A stretch of 64,000 nucleotides of DNA from an uncultured Tropicimonas sp. (lineage in GTDB: Bacteria; Pseudomonadota; Alphaproteobacteria; Rhodobacterales; Rhodobacteraceae). This document shows positions 26,604 to 36,977 of this stretch, in pieces. A program made the position numbers and the translations under genes. Location of the stretch: the NCBI GenBank assembly GCA_947495685.1, contig CANLZY010000010.1, positions 1 through 64,000 on the forward strand. Reading direction: 5' to 3'. The notes beneath the pieces were generated by a model. That model had not been told where the DNA came from and ran no database searches. It saw nothing but the letters and a program-made list of their open reading frames with translations. Numbering within the stretch: position 1 is the stretch's first letter; every line of letters begins with the position of its first letter.

Positions 26604-27386
26604 ACCCCCTGTACGGAACCAGCCCTATGACCGGGAAGTCGCTACCGCCGCAACATGGATCGTTGCAGCACGTCGATTCCACACTCGTTCCAACACCTAC
26701 GCACCCTTAACAAAGGTTAATTCAATTTTTCCGCAATGCACAGCTTTCCAAATCAGAAGCGCGGAAACAACTCGTTTCCCGGCCAGCGCAAAGCTGTCCG
26801 AACTGCGCTTTGTCCGTCCGTCAGTCCAAGTGGAGCCACAGCTCCATACCAGCCAGCCGCTGAACGGCGCCCTTGATGGAACCTGACCAAGACACGATCC
26901 AAAAACATGTTGTTCATCAAGGAATCGCCCCCTGAACCACCCCGGTTTTGTCGCAGGACAATTCTGGTGGGTTGCGAAGCAATGGCCTCAACCACCAAGG
27001 CCGTGTCCCATTCGACCTCTGCCGACAGAATGTTCCGGGTAGTCTCAAGCAGGCAGCGAGTGTTGCCAATCCCACAGATTCCAAATTGCGCGACGGGCTG
27101 CGGCGGTGAATGCCATCGGCGTTGAGCAGGCCGTTGATTGTTTCGGCTCGCCCAATGTCCAAATTGCGCCCAAAGCTCCCAACAGGGGGGAACCCAGCTT
27201 GTTCCGGACTTTCCGGTTTTTTGATCGACGGACAATGTCTCCCGCGATCGGCGCGGCGCGACAACCCAATCGCATTTTATGGCCGCCGCTGTTTCCCTGC
27301 TTTTTGGGAACCCGGCGTGAGCCGAGGTTCTGGCGCACCAGCCGATGACCCTGAGGGCAAAAAGTATCGCCATTGGTGGTTGGCCA
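26604..27386. other. Gene-poor region before the acyltransferase gene
   Basis: About 780 bases without a supported gene. Open frames exist (for example minus 26753-27466) but have odd composition, no recognisable motif, and overlap the next real gene. Bases 26707-26720 read TTAA-N6-TTAA, close to but not the N7 spacing of CtrA sites. It may hold decayed coding sequence. Confidence 0.4.
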
Positions 27387-28478
27387 TCACGCCTCTGCGA
27401 ATTCCAGGGTGCCGGGCAAGAAGGTTTCGTCCATCGACAACACGCGGCTTGCCAACCCTTGAGCATGGGAATAGCGGAACAGCGTTTCGATGGTCTTGCG
27501 GTTCGCCTCGATGCCGTAGGGATAGAAGTTTCGTCCCATCAGCGCCCGGGTGTCCTCCAACTCCTGACTGTACCAGGGCAACATGTCGGTCGCCCAGCCG
27601 AGGCGGTCCTTGGTGCGATAGGCGGCGCTCTTTGCCTGCGAACAGGCATCAAATACAGCCCGAGCCAACCAGGGGTGATCTGCGGCGGTGTCACGTCGAA
27701 TGGCGAGGACATGCATGATCGGAAAGATGCCGGTGCGTTTGAAATAGTCCCGTTCGACGCTTCGGAAGTCCGGAAACAGGCGGGCAATGCGTTCGTCTCC
27801 CTCCAGGTAGGCCGCAGGGGTGGCCGCGTGAAACAATGCGTCCACTTCCCCCGACAGCAACAGATCGGATTCGTCCATACCTGACGGGCCGCTGGAGACC
27901 TGCACACCGTCTGGCAACCGGTTTTCCTGATCGGAGCTGCGCCCGGCTTCTCCGGCGGAGCTGTCACCGGTTGCCACGACCCATTCGACATCCGTCGGCG
28001 CCACACCGTATTCATCCTCAAAGATGCCACGGATCCAGGTGAGCGAGGTCGAGGAATAGCCCGGTGTACCTATGCGTCGCCCCAGCAGGTCTTCGGGTCT
28101 TTTGATTCCAGCATCTGTGCGGACAAAGACGCTCTTGTGCCGGAACTGCCGCAGCAGCGGGATAGGGAGAAGAGCATAGTCCCGGAACCCCTCGTTGGCA
28201 TGGGCCAGCATGAACGGATGCAGGCCAAGCTCCGTAATCTCGCGCGTGCCAGAGCCGGAGAAGGCGGCGGTGTTCATGTCGCCTATCGCGTCTGCAACGA
28301 AGGTGGCATCGGTGCCTTCGATCTCGACGCGACCGTCGAAAAGGGCCTCGGTCCGGTCGAGCAGGTAGCTCGACACGGTGATCGGAAGCCCGCCCTGCGC
28401 GGTGGCGCGACTTGCGCGCAGCAGCGCGGGGCTGGCAAGCATGGCTGCGCCGGCTTGAACGAAATGTCTGCGCTTCAT
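27387..28478 (-). CDS. Tat-exported substrate-binding-like protein, Pht5-related
   Basis: The 363-residue protein has a twin-arginine signal (MKRRHFVQAGAAMLASPALL, cleavage near residue 28). The mature part opens ITVSSYLLDRTEALFDGRVEIEG and closes MGRNFYPYGIEANRKTIETLFRYSHAQGLASR. Both patterns resemble 4,5-dihydroxyphthalate decarboxylase (Pht5) and related proteins with a periplasmic-binding fold. Export suggests ligand binding rather than decarboxylation. It follows the sulfatase gene by 124 bases on the same strand. AGGAGG precedes the start at 28478. Confidence 0.8.
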   Translation of the reverse strand: MKRRHFVQAGAAMLASPALLRASRATAQGGLPITVSSYLLDRTEALFDGRVEIEGTDATFVADAIGDMNTAAFSGSGTREITELGLHPFMLAHANEGFRDYALLPIPLLRQFRHKSVFVRTDAGIKRPEDLLGRRIGTPGYSSTSLTWIRGIFEDEYGVAPTDVEWVVATGDSSAGEAGRSSDQENRLPDGVQVSSGPSGMDESDLLLSGEVDALFHAATPAAYLEGDERIARLFPDFRSVERDYFKRTGIFPIMHVLAIRRDTAADHPWLARAVFDACSQAKSAAYRTKDRLGWATDMLPWYSQELEDTRALMGRNFYPYGIEANRKTIETLFRYSHAQGLASRVLSMDETFLPGTLEFAEA

Positions 28479-28602
28479 TGGCGGTGCCTCCTGAGTCTGG
28501 CAGTGAATGGTGCGGGGAAGTGTGTTTCGACCGCCCCAAGGACCAGAATGGTCCGGACCACACCGCGGCCCCCAGATCGGAGGGCCGCAGTCCTTGTCTG
28601 GA

Positions 28603-30357
28603 CTACTGTCCGAGGCTCGGATCCATCGCCGGATCAAACGGCAGATCATCCAAATGCTCGATGTATTCCAACGGGTCGAACGGCAGGTCCTTCAGAACAA
28701 GTTGCGGGTTCTGTTCCTCGATCAGGGCTTCGGAGGCATTCGCGATCCCGGTCCACGGGATGCCGTGCACCTCGGGACGGTCAGGATAACGTTCTTTCCA
28801 CAGATCGTGGCGCAGGCGCATCCGGTTGAACGGTCGCTTCAGGTGGATGAGGTTGGTCAGCATGGGCTGAACCTCGCGAGGGTCGGACGGCAGGAAGTAG
28901 AACGCCGCTGGAATACCGCTCGCATCGCCCACCGGATCGGGCGAGATGAAGTGGCGTTTGTAGTCCCCCTTCACAATCGCGCCCAGCATTGGACCCGCAT
29001 AGGTGAACGTATAATCGCGGCGCCCGTGGCTGTCGCCGTTCAGCAGCAGCGCGGTCTGGTCCAGCCCGTCGATCACCCGGTCGGTCGGTACATTGTCAAG
29101 CGCACCGGCGACGCTGGCGAAGGTCGTGAAGAGATCGGTGATATGGATCATGTCACCAGGCAGGGAGCCCGCCTCGATCATGCCCGGCCAAACCGCAAAG
29201 GCCGGCACGCGGACGCCGCCTTCAAGGAAATCGCCCTTGCCACCGCGAAAGATCGTTTCGGCAAAGCCGGTGCCCGGGGGCGGATTATGTGACATCGGGC
29301 CATTGTCGGCCATGGCGATGATCAGCGTGTTCTCCGAGATACCAAGCTCTTCGAGCTTGTCGCGCACAGCGGCGACCATCGGGTCCACGGTGCATTGCAG
29401 GCCGTTCTGCAACAGCGCCCGTGCGCGGGTGCACTTCGGACGCGTCGGCAAGAAGCTCGCCATCATCGGCCAGTTGGCGACGTAGAACGGCTGACCCGCT
29501 TTCACGCTGCGATCCATAAACGCGAACATGCGATCCATACCTTCGGCATCGATCATCTCGTAGGACTCATAGCTGTTGTCGCGCCATTGCAGCGTTTCGC
29601 CGCCCTTCGTGCCCTCGGCAACCATCACCCAATCCTTGGTGACAAATGTGTCGTCGAGCTTGTAGGGGTCTTCGACCAACATGTCCTCGAACAGGCCGAT
29701 GGATGCGTTGCCTTGCTCGGCCTCGCGCGAATTCAGCGACAGTATTTGATTGTAGCCGGTGAACAGCGCCTCGTCGAAACCCTGATTGTGCGGATAGCTC
29801 TCCTCGATATCACCAAGGTGCCACTTGCCGTAGAAGGCGGTTGCATAGCCGGCCTCCGACAGCACTTCGGCCATGGTGACCTCGTCGTCCGCCAGTCCGT
29901 GGCTCTCTTGAAGCATGCCGATGTTGTACATACCGCTGCGGATCGCCATGCGCCCGGTGGCGGCAGCGGCTCGGCTCGGCGTACAGCCAACCTCGGTGTA
30001 CATGCGCGTGAACATCATGCCGTCTTCGGCCAGCGCATTGATGTTGGGCGTATCAAGCCCACGAACAGCCTGAATGGCCGGGATGCCCAGATCGCCGTAG
30101 GCGGTGTCGTCCCACATGATGTGAATCAGGTTGGGCGGCGTGCCGTACTTCTCGCGCAACTCTGCAAGTTTCGCGTCGATGTCGGCGTCCTCGGCCATCC
30201 AACGCTCACCATTCTGAGCATGAAGAACATAGTATTCGGCGTCATGGACGATCCCGCCCGGGGCCGACGCGGTCTGCGCGACCACCGGAGCTGCTGCCAG
30301 CGACAGTGTCGCCGCGACGGCAAGCCTGCCCAGCATGGTGGATTCTATTGGCTTCAT
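28603..30357 (-). CDS. Exported sulfatase (arylsulfatase type)
   Basis: A type I sulfatase of 584 residues that hydrolyses sulfate esters. The signal peptide ends near VVAQTASA (residues 25-32). HIMWDDTAYGDLG at about 79-91 supplies calcium-binding Asp residues. CTPSRAAAATGR at 125-136 is the C-x-P-S-R motif whose Cys becomes formylglycine. FYGKWHLGD and ADNGPMSHNPPPG are further active-site motifs. Maturation needs a formylglycine-generating enzyme, not seen in the window. AGAGGAC precedes the start. Confidence 0.93.
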   Translation of the reverse strand: MKPIESTMLGRLAVAATLSLAAAPVVAQTASAPGGIVHDAEYYVLHAQNGERWMAEDADIDAKLAELREKYGTPPNLIHIMWDDTAYGDLGIPAIQAVRGLDTPNINALAEDGMMFTRMYTEVGCTPSRAAAATGRMAIRSGMYNIGMLQESHGLADDEVTMAEVLSEAGYATAFYGKWHLGDIEESYPHNQGFDEALFTGYNQILSLNSREAEQGNASIGLFEDMLVEDPYKLDDTFVTKDWVMVAEGTKGGETLQWRDNSYESYEMIDAEGMDRMFAFMDRSVKAGQPFYVANWPMMASFLPTRPKCTRARALLQNGLQCTVDPMVAAVRDKLEELGISENTLIIAMADNGPMSHNPPPGTGFAETIFRGGKGDFLEGGVRVPAFAVWPGMIEAGSLPGDMIHITDLFTTFASVAGALDNVPTDRVIDGLDQTALLLNGDSHGRRDYTFTYAGPMLGAIVKGDYKRHFISPDPVGDASGIPAAFYFLPSDPREVQPMLTNLIHLKRPFNRMRLRHDLWKERYPDRPEVHGIPWTGIANASEALIEEQNPQLVLKDLPFDPLEYIEHLDDLPFDPAMDPSLGQ

Positions 30358-31429
30358 TTGTCCTCTCCCGTTGTTCTCATCGTCGTCTTCAGATGATTTG
30401 CGAGAGGGGGGTCAAAGTGCCCCCCCCCAGTGCACATCGCCAACCCAAGAATTTACCTTTGAACATGCGGAGCCTCAGATCTTTCTCCAGACTCCATGAT
30501 CGCACAGACCACCGCCCATACTATCGACGCCACATGGGGAAAGCGCAAGAAAATCGATTCTTCCCGCAAACTTGGGCAAGGGCCGGCTGTTTCAACTGAT
30601 GGTACGATTTGGCAAGGCACTCCTCGAGTTGTTCGTCATGGATATCGAGATGCTTTGCGAAGAGCTCCCCGCCTGGAATCTGGATTTCAGACCGCTTGCC
30701 GTGGGCCCTGGGGATCGATCGGTCGCCCATTGCAACACGGAGTCCGGCCCAGGGACCATCAATTGCCCATGGGAATGCGAATGGGCCTGATCACCGCCCC
30801 CCGGGTCCGGCAACACTTGATGGCGGCCTTCAGCACCGCCACCGATGTCTCCCATCGCACAGTGGAAACCGCGTTTATCGAACAGCTCGGCATGGGGTCG
30901 GCAACCTTCATCAAAAACCCGATGGCGCACCGCGGACCCGGCGCGAGCACCACACGGTGCCCCCGAACACGTCGCCGTTGGCAACACAATGCACCGCCTC
31001 GAACTCGGCTGTGTCCGCCAGTTCGCCACGATCTCTCTGCGAACCTTGGGACACTCGACTCCGGAATGGCCGCCGAGGGATGAGCAAACGTATCTAGGCA
31101 GGTCTCTCTGCGATCTTCGACCGGGACGTTGGGCCTTGCAGAAGGCTCTGTTGCGCTGGCAGGTGTGTCGACCCAAACGAGGTTATCGAGTGGCGCAAGG
31201 GGTCTCATGGCCCTCGAAGACCTCGGCGTCAGGATCGCTTGACCCCATGTTCGAGACGTCGACGTTTGGACGACTGGACGATCGACGACAACCGGCAAAC
31301 AGGGATCACGCTCTGGCCAGAGTCCACCGCAGAAATCCGACCTCGCCCATCGACCATCGACCATCGGTGGCTTCTTCTTCAGGGGAAACTAGATGTCTCC
31401 GCCGTTCCCGGTAGCGGCTGCACCGACGC
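30358..31429. other. Gene-poor region between sulfatase and trigger factor
   Basis: More than 1 kb without a supported gene. Several overlapping open frames on both strands (such as plus 30496-31083 and minus 30759-31364) have no recognisable motif. A run of nine C lies at 30420-30428. The sulfatase promoter should lie near 30358-30450. Old decayed sequence is the likeliest content. Confidence 0.4.
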
Positions 31430-31460
31430 AAAAGGCCGGCAACGCCAATGCTGCCGGCCC
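31430..31460 (-). terminator. Rho-independent terminator of tig
   Basis: Arms ggccggca and tgccggcc (31434-31441, 31452-31459) form an 8-base stem; on the minus strand TTTTGC follows. It starts 30 bases after the tig stop. Confidence 0.8.
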
Positions 31461-31489
31461 TTCTATCTTCAAACCTGTCAGGTCCGGGG

Positions 31490-32821
31490 TCACTCGTCGT
31501 TGAGTGCTTCCACGGCTTCCTTCAACTTGTCCTTGTCGGCCTCGATCTCTTCGACAGTGGCCTGTTCAAAGACGTAGTCGACGACCTTGTCCTCGAACAG
31601 CGGCGCGCGCAGCTGCTGTTGGACCTGCTGATTCTGTTGCACGAATTCAAAGAACTCGCGCTCCTTGCCCGGATATTGACGCGCCTGGTTCATGATCGCC
31701 TGGGTCATCTCGGCGTCGGACACCTGGATCTCGTTCTTCTGGCCCAGCTCGGCCAGCAGCAGTCCAAGACGCACGCGGCGAACCGCCAGCTTGGTGTGCT
31801 CGTCGGTGGTCTCGATCTCGGGGTGATCGTGGCCCTGAACGTCCGGGTTTTCCTCGTGCCACAACTGATGGGCGATCTGGCTGGCCTCGGCATTCACCAG
31901 GGTCGGCGGCAGATCAAAGGTGACCAGGCCGTCCAGCTTGTCCAACAGATCGCGCTTCATGACCGCGCGGGCTGCACCGGAATACTCGGCTTCAAGCCGC
32001 TCGCGGATCTGATCCTTCAGCGCGTCGAGGCTTTCGGCCCCGAACTGCTTGGCCAGCTCGTCGTTCAGCTCCGGCGCCGCCGGGGCCTTTACGGCCTTGA
32101 TGGTGCAGGTGAACTCCGCATCCTTGCCGGCCAGGTGCTCTGCGCCGTACTCGTCGGGGAACTTCACGTTGGCAACGGTCACGTCGCCCACCTTGGAGCC
32201 AACGAGTTGCTCTTCGAAGCCCGGGATGAACTGGCCGGAGCCCAGCTCCAGCGGGAAGTCCTCGGCGGACCCGCCTTCAAAGGCTTCGCCATCGACCTTG
32301 CCAACGAAATCCATCGTGACCTGGTCGCCGTTCTCGGCGGCTTCGCCTTCGGCGCGGTCTTCGAAGTTCTTGGCCTGATCGGCCAGACCGGTCAGCGCCT
32401 CTTCGACGGATGCATCATCGGCCTTCACGACCATTCTCTGCAGCGTTACCGTCGACAGGTCAGGCTGCTCGAATTCGGGCAGCTTTTCGTAGGTCATGGA
32501 AACGACGACATCATCGCCCTCTTTCCAATCTTCGCCTTCCATCTTGATTTCGGGCTGCATCGCCGGACGGTCGCCCGAGCTTTCCAGGTGCTCGCCCATC
32601 GCGCCGTCGACGGCTTCCTGCATGGCTTCGCCCAACAGACGCGTGCCGTACTGCTTTTTCAGCAGTGCCATCGGGACCTTCCCCTTGCGGAAGCCCTTCA
32701 TCTCGATCTCGGGCTGCGCTTCGACCAGCTTCTCGCTGACCTTCGCCTCCAGTTCGGCGGCAGTGATCGTGATCTGATAGCCGCGTTGGAGGCCTTCGTT
32801 CAGGGTCTCGGTGACCTGCAT
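31490..32821 (-). CDS. tig: Trigger factor
   Basis: The ribosome-associated chaperone and prolyl isomerase (443 residues). The N-terminal ribosome-binding domain begins [19 protein letters not shown] and holds [19 protein letters not shown], with the GFRxGKxP signature. The FKBP-like domain (about 160-245) contains [20 protein letters not shown], followed by a helical C-terminal arm. A tRNA-Leu gene lies 25 bases upstream on the same strand. Confidence 0.98.
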   Translation of the reverse strand: MQVTETLNEGLQRGYQITITAAELEAKVSEKLVEAQPEIEMKGFRKGKVPMALLKKQYGTRLLGEAMQEAVDGAMGEHLESSGDRPAMQPEIKMEGEDWKEGDDVVVSMTYEKLPEFEQPDLSTVTLQRMVVKADDASVEEALTGLADQAKNFEDRAEGEAAENGDQVTMDFVGKVDGEAFEGGSAEDFPLELGSGQFIPGFEEQLVGSKVGDVTVANVKFPDEYGAEHLAGKDAEFTCTIKAVKAPAAPELNDELAKQFGAESLDALKDQIRERLEAEYSGAARAVMKRDLLDKLDGLVTFDLPPTLVNAEASQIAHQLWHEENPDVQGHDHPEIETTDEHTKLAVRRVRLGLLLAELGQKNEIQVSDAEMTQAIMNQARQYPGKEREFFEFVQQNQQVQQQLRAPLFEDKVVDYVFEQATVEEIEADKDKLKEAVEALNDE

Positions 32822-32846
32822 GGCACTTCTTCCTTCCTTACAATCC

Positions 32847-32931
32847 TGGTGCGGGTGAAGGGACTCGAACCCCCACGCCTTGCGGCGCCAGAACCTAAAT
32901 CTGGTGCGTCTACCAGTTCCGCCACACCCGC
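32847..32931 (-). tRNA. tRNA-Leu (anticodon TAG)
   Basis: On the minus strand the acceptor arms GCGGGTG and CACCCGC pair, and CCA is encoded at the end. The anticodon stem CCAGA/TCTGG encloses loop TTTAGGT, giving anticodon TAG. A long variable arm (CGCCGCAAGGCG) marks a class II tRNA, and GGTTCGAGTCC is the T arm. Length is 85 bases with CCA. Confidence 0.97.
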
Positions 32932-33369
32932 TCTCAAACCGGAAACGACTGCGTGCCTTTCACAGCGCCGCAGCCGCCCGATCCAAATTCGGGCCCTTCT
33001 AGCAAGGCCGGCGTACGGATGCGAGAGGAAAAAGGGCTCTGAGCAGGGCGTTTCACAACAATCTGCGCCCCGACATTCGCCCGAACCCACGTGAAGGATG
33101 ACTTCGGTGTTTTGGTCGGGGTTTCCAGCGGCGCGCAGCACGCCGATCAGTGACCGCCCCGCGGCCCCTTCCGCAGTTGGCGTGAGACTCCCGTCGTAGC
33201 GCAAACGGCTGCGAGCGGCGTCATTGCTCATGTCGAGGCGACCGCCCGCCAAAGACAACATCAGTGCAATGCTGCAACAGCCTGCACCTTTGCCGCAGGG
33301 GAAGCTCTCTCGTTTTCCAAAACTGCGCTAGAGTCCTGAAAAACAAAACAAGATCGAGCGAGCATTCCA
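32932..33369. other. Region between tRNA-Leu and the Hint-like gene
   Basis: 438 bases with no supported gene. A minus frame (32800-33261) crosses the tRNA and is spurious. Promoters for tRNA-Leu (minus) and the Hint-like gene (plus) should lie here. Confidence 0.45.
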
Positions 33370-33855
33370 ATGGGACTTCCCTTTTTCAGGGTCGCGGCAA
33401 AACGAGATTTGCCGTCCCCCTCACCGCGTCTGCTGACAGGTATTGTCGGATCCACCCCTCTTTATACTCCGGGCGGGGCCATTCCGGCCGAACACCTGAC
33501 CCCGGGCGATCACATCCTCAGTCGGTCGCGGCAGACCGCCATCCTGCAGGAGATCCACCTGCGCGACCTGTCCGACGCGATGATCCGGATTGCGCCGGAC
33601 ACCCTGGGCCGTGCGCGCCCCGAAGCCTTTACCCTTTTGCCCCCCGACCAACGCATCCTGCTGCGCCAGGGAGCAGGTGCCCGTCGCGAGGGTATCTTTG
33701 CGGCCCGCGATTTGGTCGATGGCGACACGGTCAAGTGGTACACGCCCCGAAGCCCGGTGCGGGTGGTACAGCTGGTGTTTGACAGCGCCCTGATCGTCTA
33801 TGCGGGCGGTCTGGAAATCGAAACAGCGGTCGCCGGGGGCCATTCCCACGACTGA
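33370..33855 (+). CDS. Small Hint-like (Hedgehog/intein) domain protein
   Basis: The 161-residue protein contains TPLYTPGGAIPAEHLTPGDH at about 29-48, resembling the start of Hint_2 domains, and later LLPPDQRILLRQGA. Hint domains self-splice or self-cleave through an N-terminal Cys or Ser in a C-F-x-x-G-T context. Here that place reads GIVGST, with no Cys, so the activity may be lost or changed. No signal peptide or partner domain is present. The family call is moderate. Confidence 0.65.
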   Translation: MGLPFFRVAAKRDLPSPSPRLLTGIVGSTPLYTPGGAIPAEHLTPGDHILSRSRQTAILQEIHLRDLSDAMIRIAPDTLGRARPEAFTLLPPDQRILLRQGAGARREGIFAARDLVDGDTVKWYTPRSPVRVVQLVFDSALIVYAGGLEIETAVAGGHSHD

Positions 33856-33933
33856 CCCATCGGTGCGCATGACTTGCGGCGACGCCCGTCCCCGCCCATA
33901 AGATGGCCCTGTCACTGATCAGCGAGCGGGACC

Positions 33934-35238
33934 ATGGAAAGCGCGGTAACAACACTCGATTCAACGTTCTGGATAACTGCGGGTGCAATCGCGGTCCTGC
34001 TGGTGCTGTCCGGCTTCTTTTCCGGGTCGGAAACCGCCCTGACGGCGGCGTCGCGCGGCAAGCTGCGCAGCATGGCCGACAAGGGCAACAATGGTGCAAC
34101 CCGGGCATTGGATCTGAAGGAGGACAACGAACGCCTGATCGGCGGCATCCTCCTGGGCAACAACCTGGTCAACATCCTTGCAACATCGCTGGCCACGGCA
34201 ATCTTCACCCGTGCCTTCGGCGACAGCGGCGTCGCACTGGCAACGCTGGTCATGACCCTGTTGGTGCTGATCTTTGCCGAGGTTCTGCCCAAGACCTATT
34301 CGATCAACGATCCCGAGAAGGCCGCCTCCGCCACGGCACCTATCGTCGGGCCGGTCATCACGATCCTGTCGCCTGCCGTCGCGGCGGTGCGGGTGATCGT
34401 GCGGGGCGTCCTGCGCCTGTTCGGCATGCATATCGACCCGAACTCGATGTTGAGCGTGCGCGAAGAGATCGTCGGCGCGCTGCAGATCGGTCATTCCGAG
34501 GGCAGCGTCGAAAAGGAAGACCGCGACCGCCTTCTGGGGGCGCTGGATCTGGGCGAACGCATGGTGGACGAGATCATGCTGCACCGCTCGCAGATCGAAA
34601 TGATCAACGCGGATGATCCCCCCGAGGAGATCGTCAGCAAGGTTCTGGCCTCTGCCTATACGCGCCTGCCGGTCTACCGCGAAGAACCCGAAAACATCGT
34701 CGGCGTCATTCACGCCAAGGACATGCTGCGCGAAATCAACCGGCTGTTGCGCAGCGCAGAGTCCATCGACGCCGCGCTTCAGGGGTTCGATGTGATGGAG
34801 ATCACCAAGGAGCCGTATTTTGTCCCCGAGACAACGACGCTGGACGACCAGATGCGGGAATTCCTGCGGCGCCACACGCATTTTGCCATGGTGGTGGACG
34901 AGTATGGGGCGCTTGAGGGCCTGATCACGCTTGAGGATATCCTCGAGGAGATCGTCGGCGAAATCACCGACGAGTTCGACCGGGACGAGGAAACGCCGGT
35001 CAAACGGTCGGACACCGGAGATTACCTTGTGGACGGTGCCATGACGATCCGGGACCTGAACCGGGCGACGGACTGGAACCTGCCCGACGAGGAAGCCAAC
35101 ACGATCGCGGGCCTGGTGATCCACGAGGCGCAGACGATCCCCACCCCCGGTCAGGTGTTCTCGTTCCACGGCTTTCGCTTCGAGGTGGTCTCGCGCGATC
35201 AGAACCGGTTGACCCGACTGAAGATCCGCCCCCTATAG
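33934..35238 (+). CDS. CNNM/CorC-type membrane protein with CBS domains
   Basis: The 434-residue protein has an N-terminal DUF21 (CNNM) transmembrane domain with FFSGSETALTAASRGKL and LIGGILLGNNLVNILATSLA. A CBS pair follows (about 205-330; VDEIMLHRSQIEMI and HFAMVVDEYGALEGLITLEDILEEIVGEI), then a CorC_HlyC domain ending NRLTRLKIRPL. The family is linked to Mg2+/Co2+ transport or export and sometimes named hemolysin; direction cannot be read from sequence. Confidence 0.92.
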   Translation: MESAVTTLDSTFWITAGAIAVLLVLSGFFSGSETALTAASRGKLRSMADKGNNGATRALDLKEDNERLIGGILLGNNLVNILATSLATAIFTRAFGDSGVALATLVMTLLVLIFAEVLPKTYSINDPEKAASATAPIVGPVITILSPAVAAVRVIVRGVLRLFGMHIDPNSMLSVREEIVGALQIGHSEGSVEKEDRDRLLGALDLGERMVDEIMLHRSQIEMINADDPPEEIVSKVLASAYTRLPVYREEPENIVGVIHAKDMLREINRLLRSAESIDAALQGFDVMEITKEPYFVPETTTLDDQMREFLRRHTHFAMVVDEYGALEGLITLEDILEEIVGEITDEFDRDEETPVKRSDTGDYLVDGAMTIRDLNRATDWNLPDEEANTIAGLVIHEAQTIPTPGQVFSFHGFRFEVVSRDQNRLTRLKIRPL

Positions 35239-35280
35239 TTGGCCCCGGGGGGCTCCGGCCCCTTGATGCCGCCCGGATGG

Positions 35281-35306
35281 GCGCCACACGGCGTTGGGCG
35301 TGGCGC
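35281..35306. repeat. Hairpin between convergent corC-like and herA-like genes
   Basis: Arms gcgccac and gtggcgc enclose 12 bases in the 191-base convergent gap. No U-run follows on either strand. It may end transcripts with Rho or be neutral. Confidence 0.35.
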
Positions 35307-35429
35307 GCTTGCGCCCGCCCCGTCGGCTGACCACCAATCACGGATGGCAAAGACGGGGCGACTGCCCGACCGGGGTGCAGGCTTCCAGTAGCTGGCCGAG
35401 CGACGGCGGCGAACTCCGCGCCTTGGGCG

Positions 35430-36977
35430 CTATCGGCCCCGGAACAGCCCGCCCAGCAATCCGCGCACCACCGCCTGCCCCGATTTGGTCCCCAGCTGGC
35501 GGGCAAAGCTCTTGGCAAAGGCCGTTCCGATCGAATCGCTTCTGGAGGACTTGCGGGCAGGTTTGGACGTTGACCGGCCAACCTGGCTGCCGGAATACCG
35601 TCGCCCCGCGCGGTACTCCCGTTCAGCGATCGGGGCGTCCTCTTCGCGGGCTTCCGCAGTTTCGGCCTCGCGCGCGGCACGGGCAGCGCGGTCTGCCAGC
35701 ATCTCGTGGGCGCTTTCGCGGTCCACGAGGGTCTCGTACTTGCCTCTTATCGGAGACAGGGAAACGACCTGCTTTCGGACCTGTTCGGACACCGGGCCGA
35801 GCTGCGACGACGGCGGTCGGATCAAGGTCCGCTCGGCGACGCCGGGCATCCCCTTGTTGATCAGAAGTGACGTCACCGCCTCGCCGGTGCCGACCTCGCG
35901 AATGGTCTCTTCAATCGAGAACCGCGGGTTGTCACGATAGGTCTCGGCCGCCAGCTTCAACGCCCGGCGGTCCTTGGCGGTAAAGGCGCGCAAGGCATGC
36001 TGTACCCGGTTGCCCAGTTGCCCAAGGATGTCCTCGGGCACGTCCGCGGGGTTCTGGGTCACGAAATAGACCCCTACCCCCTTGGATCGAATCAGGCGGG
36101 CCACCTGCTCCACCTTGTCCACCAGCGCCTTGGGCGCGTCGTCAAACAGCAGGTGCGCCTCGTCGAAAAAGAACACCAGCTTCGGCTTGTCGGGGTCACC
36201 GACCTCGGGCAGCGTCTCGAACAGCTCGCTCAGCAGCCACAGCAGGAAGGTCGCATACAGACGGGGCGCCTGCATCAACCCGTCGGCGGCCAGGATGTTG
36301 ATCCGCCCGAGGCCCTCGTCATCGGTCAGGAACAGATCGTCAAGGTCCAGCGCCGGTTCGCCGAACAGGCTTGCCCCACCTTCATTCTCCAGCACCAGCA
36401 GCCGCCGCTGGATCGCGCCGACAGAGGCCGTGGAGACATTTCCGTACCGCAGCGACAGGGTCACGCGGTTCTCGCCGACCCAGACCAGCAGCGATTGCAG
36501 ATCCTTCAGGTCCAGCAGCGGCAACCCCTCTTCGTCGGCAACCCGGAAGGCGATGTTCAGGATGCCTTCCTGAACGTCCGACAGCTCCAACAAGCGTGAC
36601 AGCAGAAGCGGCCCCATCTCGGCCACCGTCGTACGGACAGGATGCCCCTGCACGCCCAACAGATCCCAGAAGGTTACCGGAAAGGCGCGATAGCCGAAGT
36701 CATCAAATCCGATTGTGCCAGCGCGCTCGTGAAAGGCACCGTGCAGCTTGAAGTCTGCCGAGCCAGCCGCGCACAACCCGCTCAGGTCGCCCTTCACGTC
36801 AGACAGAAAGACCGGGACACCCGCCGCCGAAAAGCTCTCGGCCAGGATCTGCAAGGTCACCGTCTTGCCGGTGCCGGTTGCGCCGGCGATCAGCCCGTGC
36901 CGATTGCCATATTTCAGCAGCAGTTCCTGCGGAGTGCCGTAACCCTTGCCACCTCCGCCCACAAACACCCGATCCAT
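35430..36977 (-). CDS. HerA-like ATPase (DUF853)
   Basis: A 515-residue P-loop ATPase of the HerA/DUF853 type. It opens [21 protein letters not shown]; Walker A is GATGTGKT at about 33-40 and Walker B is [45 protein letters not shown] is a family signature, and the C-terminus is basic. The true role of DUF853 proteins is unclear; DNA translocation is inferred from homology to HerA. GGAGGG lies before the start at 36977; the frame to 37193 covers the divergent control region. Confidence 0.92.
   Translation of the reverse strand: MDRVFVGGGGKGYGTPQELLLKYGNRHGLIAGATGTGKTVTLQILAESFSAAGVPVFLSDVKGDLSGLCAAGSADFKLHGAFHERAGTIGFDDFGYRAFPVTFWDLLGVQGHPVRTTVAEMGPLLLSRLLELSDVQEGILNIAFRVADEEGLPLLDLKDLQSLLVWVGENRVTLSLRYGNVSTASVGAIQRRLLVLENEGGASLFGEPALDLDDLFLTDDEGLGRINILAADGLMQAPRLYATFLLWLLSELFETLPEVGDPDKPKLVFFFDEAHLLFDDAPKALVDKVEQVARLIRSKGVGVYFVTQNPADVPEDILGQLGNRVQHALRAFTAKDRRALKLAAETYRDNPRFSIEETIREVGTGEAVTSLLINKGMPGVAERTLIRPPSSQLGPVSEQVRKQVVSLSPIRGKYETLVDRESAHEMLADRAARAAREAETAEAREEDAPIAEREYRAGRRYSGSQVGRSTSKPARKSSRSDSIGTAFAKSFARQLGTKSGQAVVRGLLGGLFRGR

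Noticed and set aside
26707-26720. TTAA-N6-TTAA as a CtrA site
   Set aside because: Spacing is six, not seven, and it stands alone in an AT-rich stretch.
26753-27466. Minus-strand frame of 237 codons as a gene
   Set aside because: Rich in Trp, Arg and Cys, overlaps the end of the Pht5-like gene in another frame, and has no motif.
32800-33261. Minus-strand open frame of 153 codons
   Set aside because: It crosses the tRNA-Leu gene; its tail ([20 protein letters not shown]) is the well-known false translation of a tRNA-Leu.
33961-35169. Minus-strand open frame of 402 codons
   Set aside because: Antisense to the CNNM/CBS gene; His- and Asp-rich shadow.
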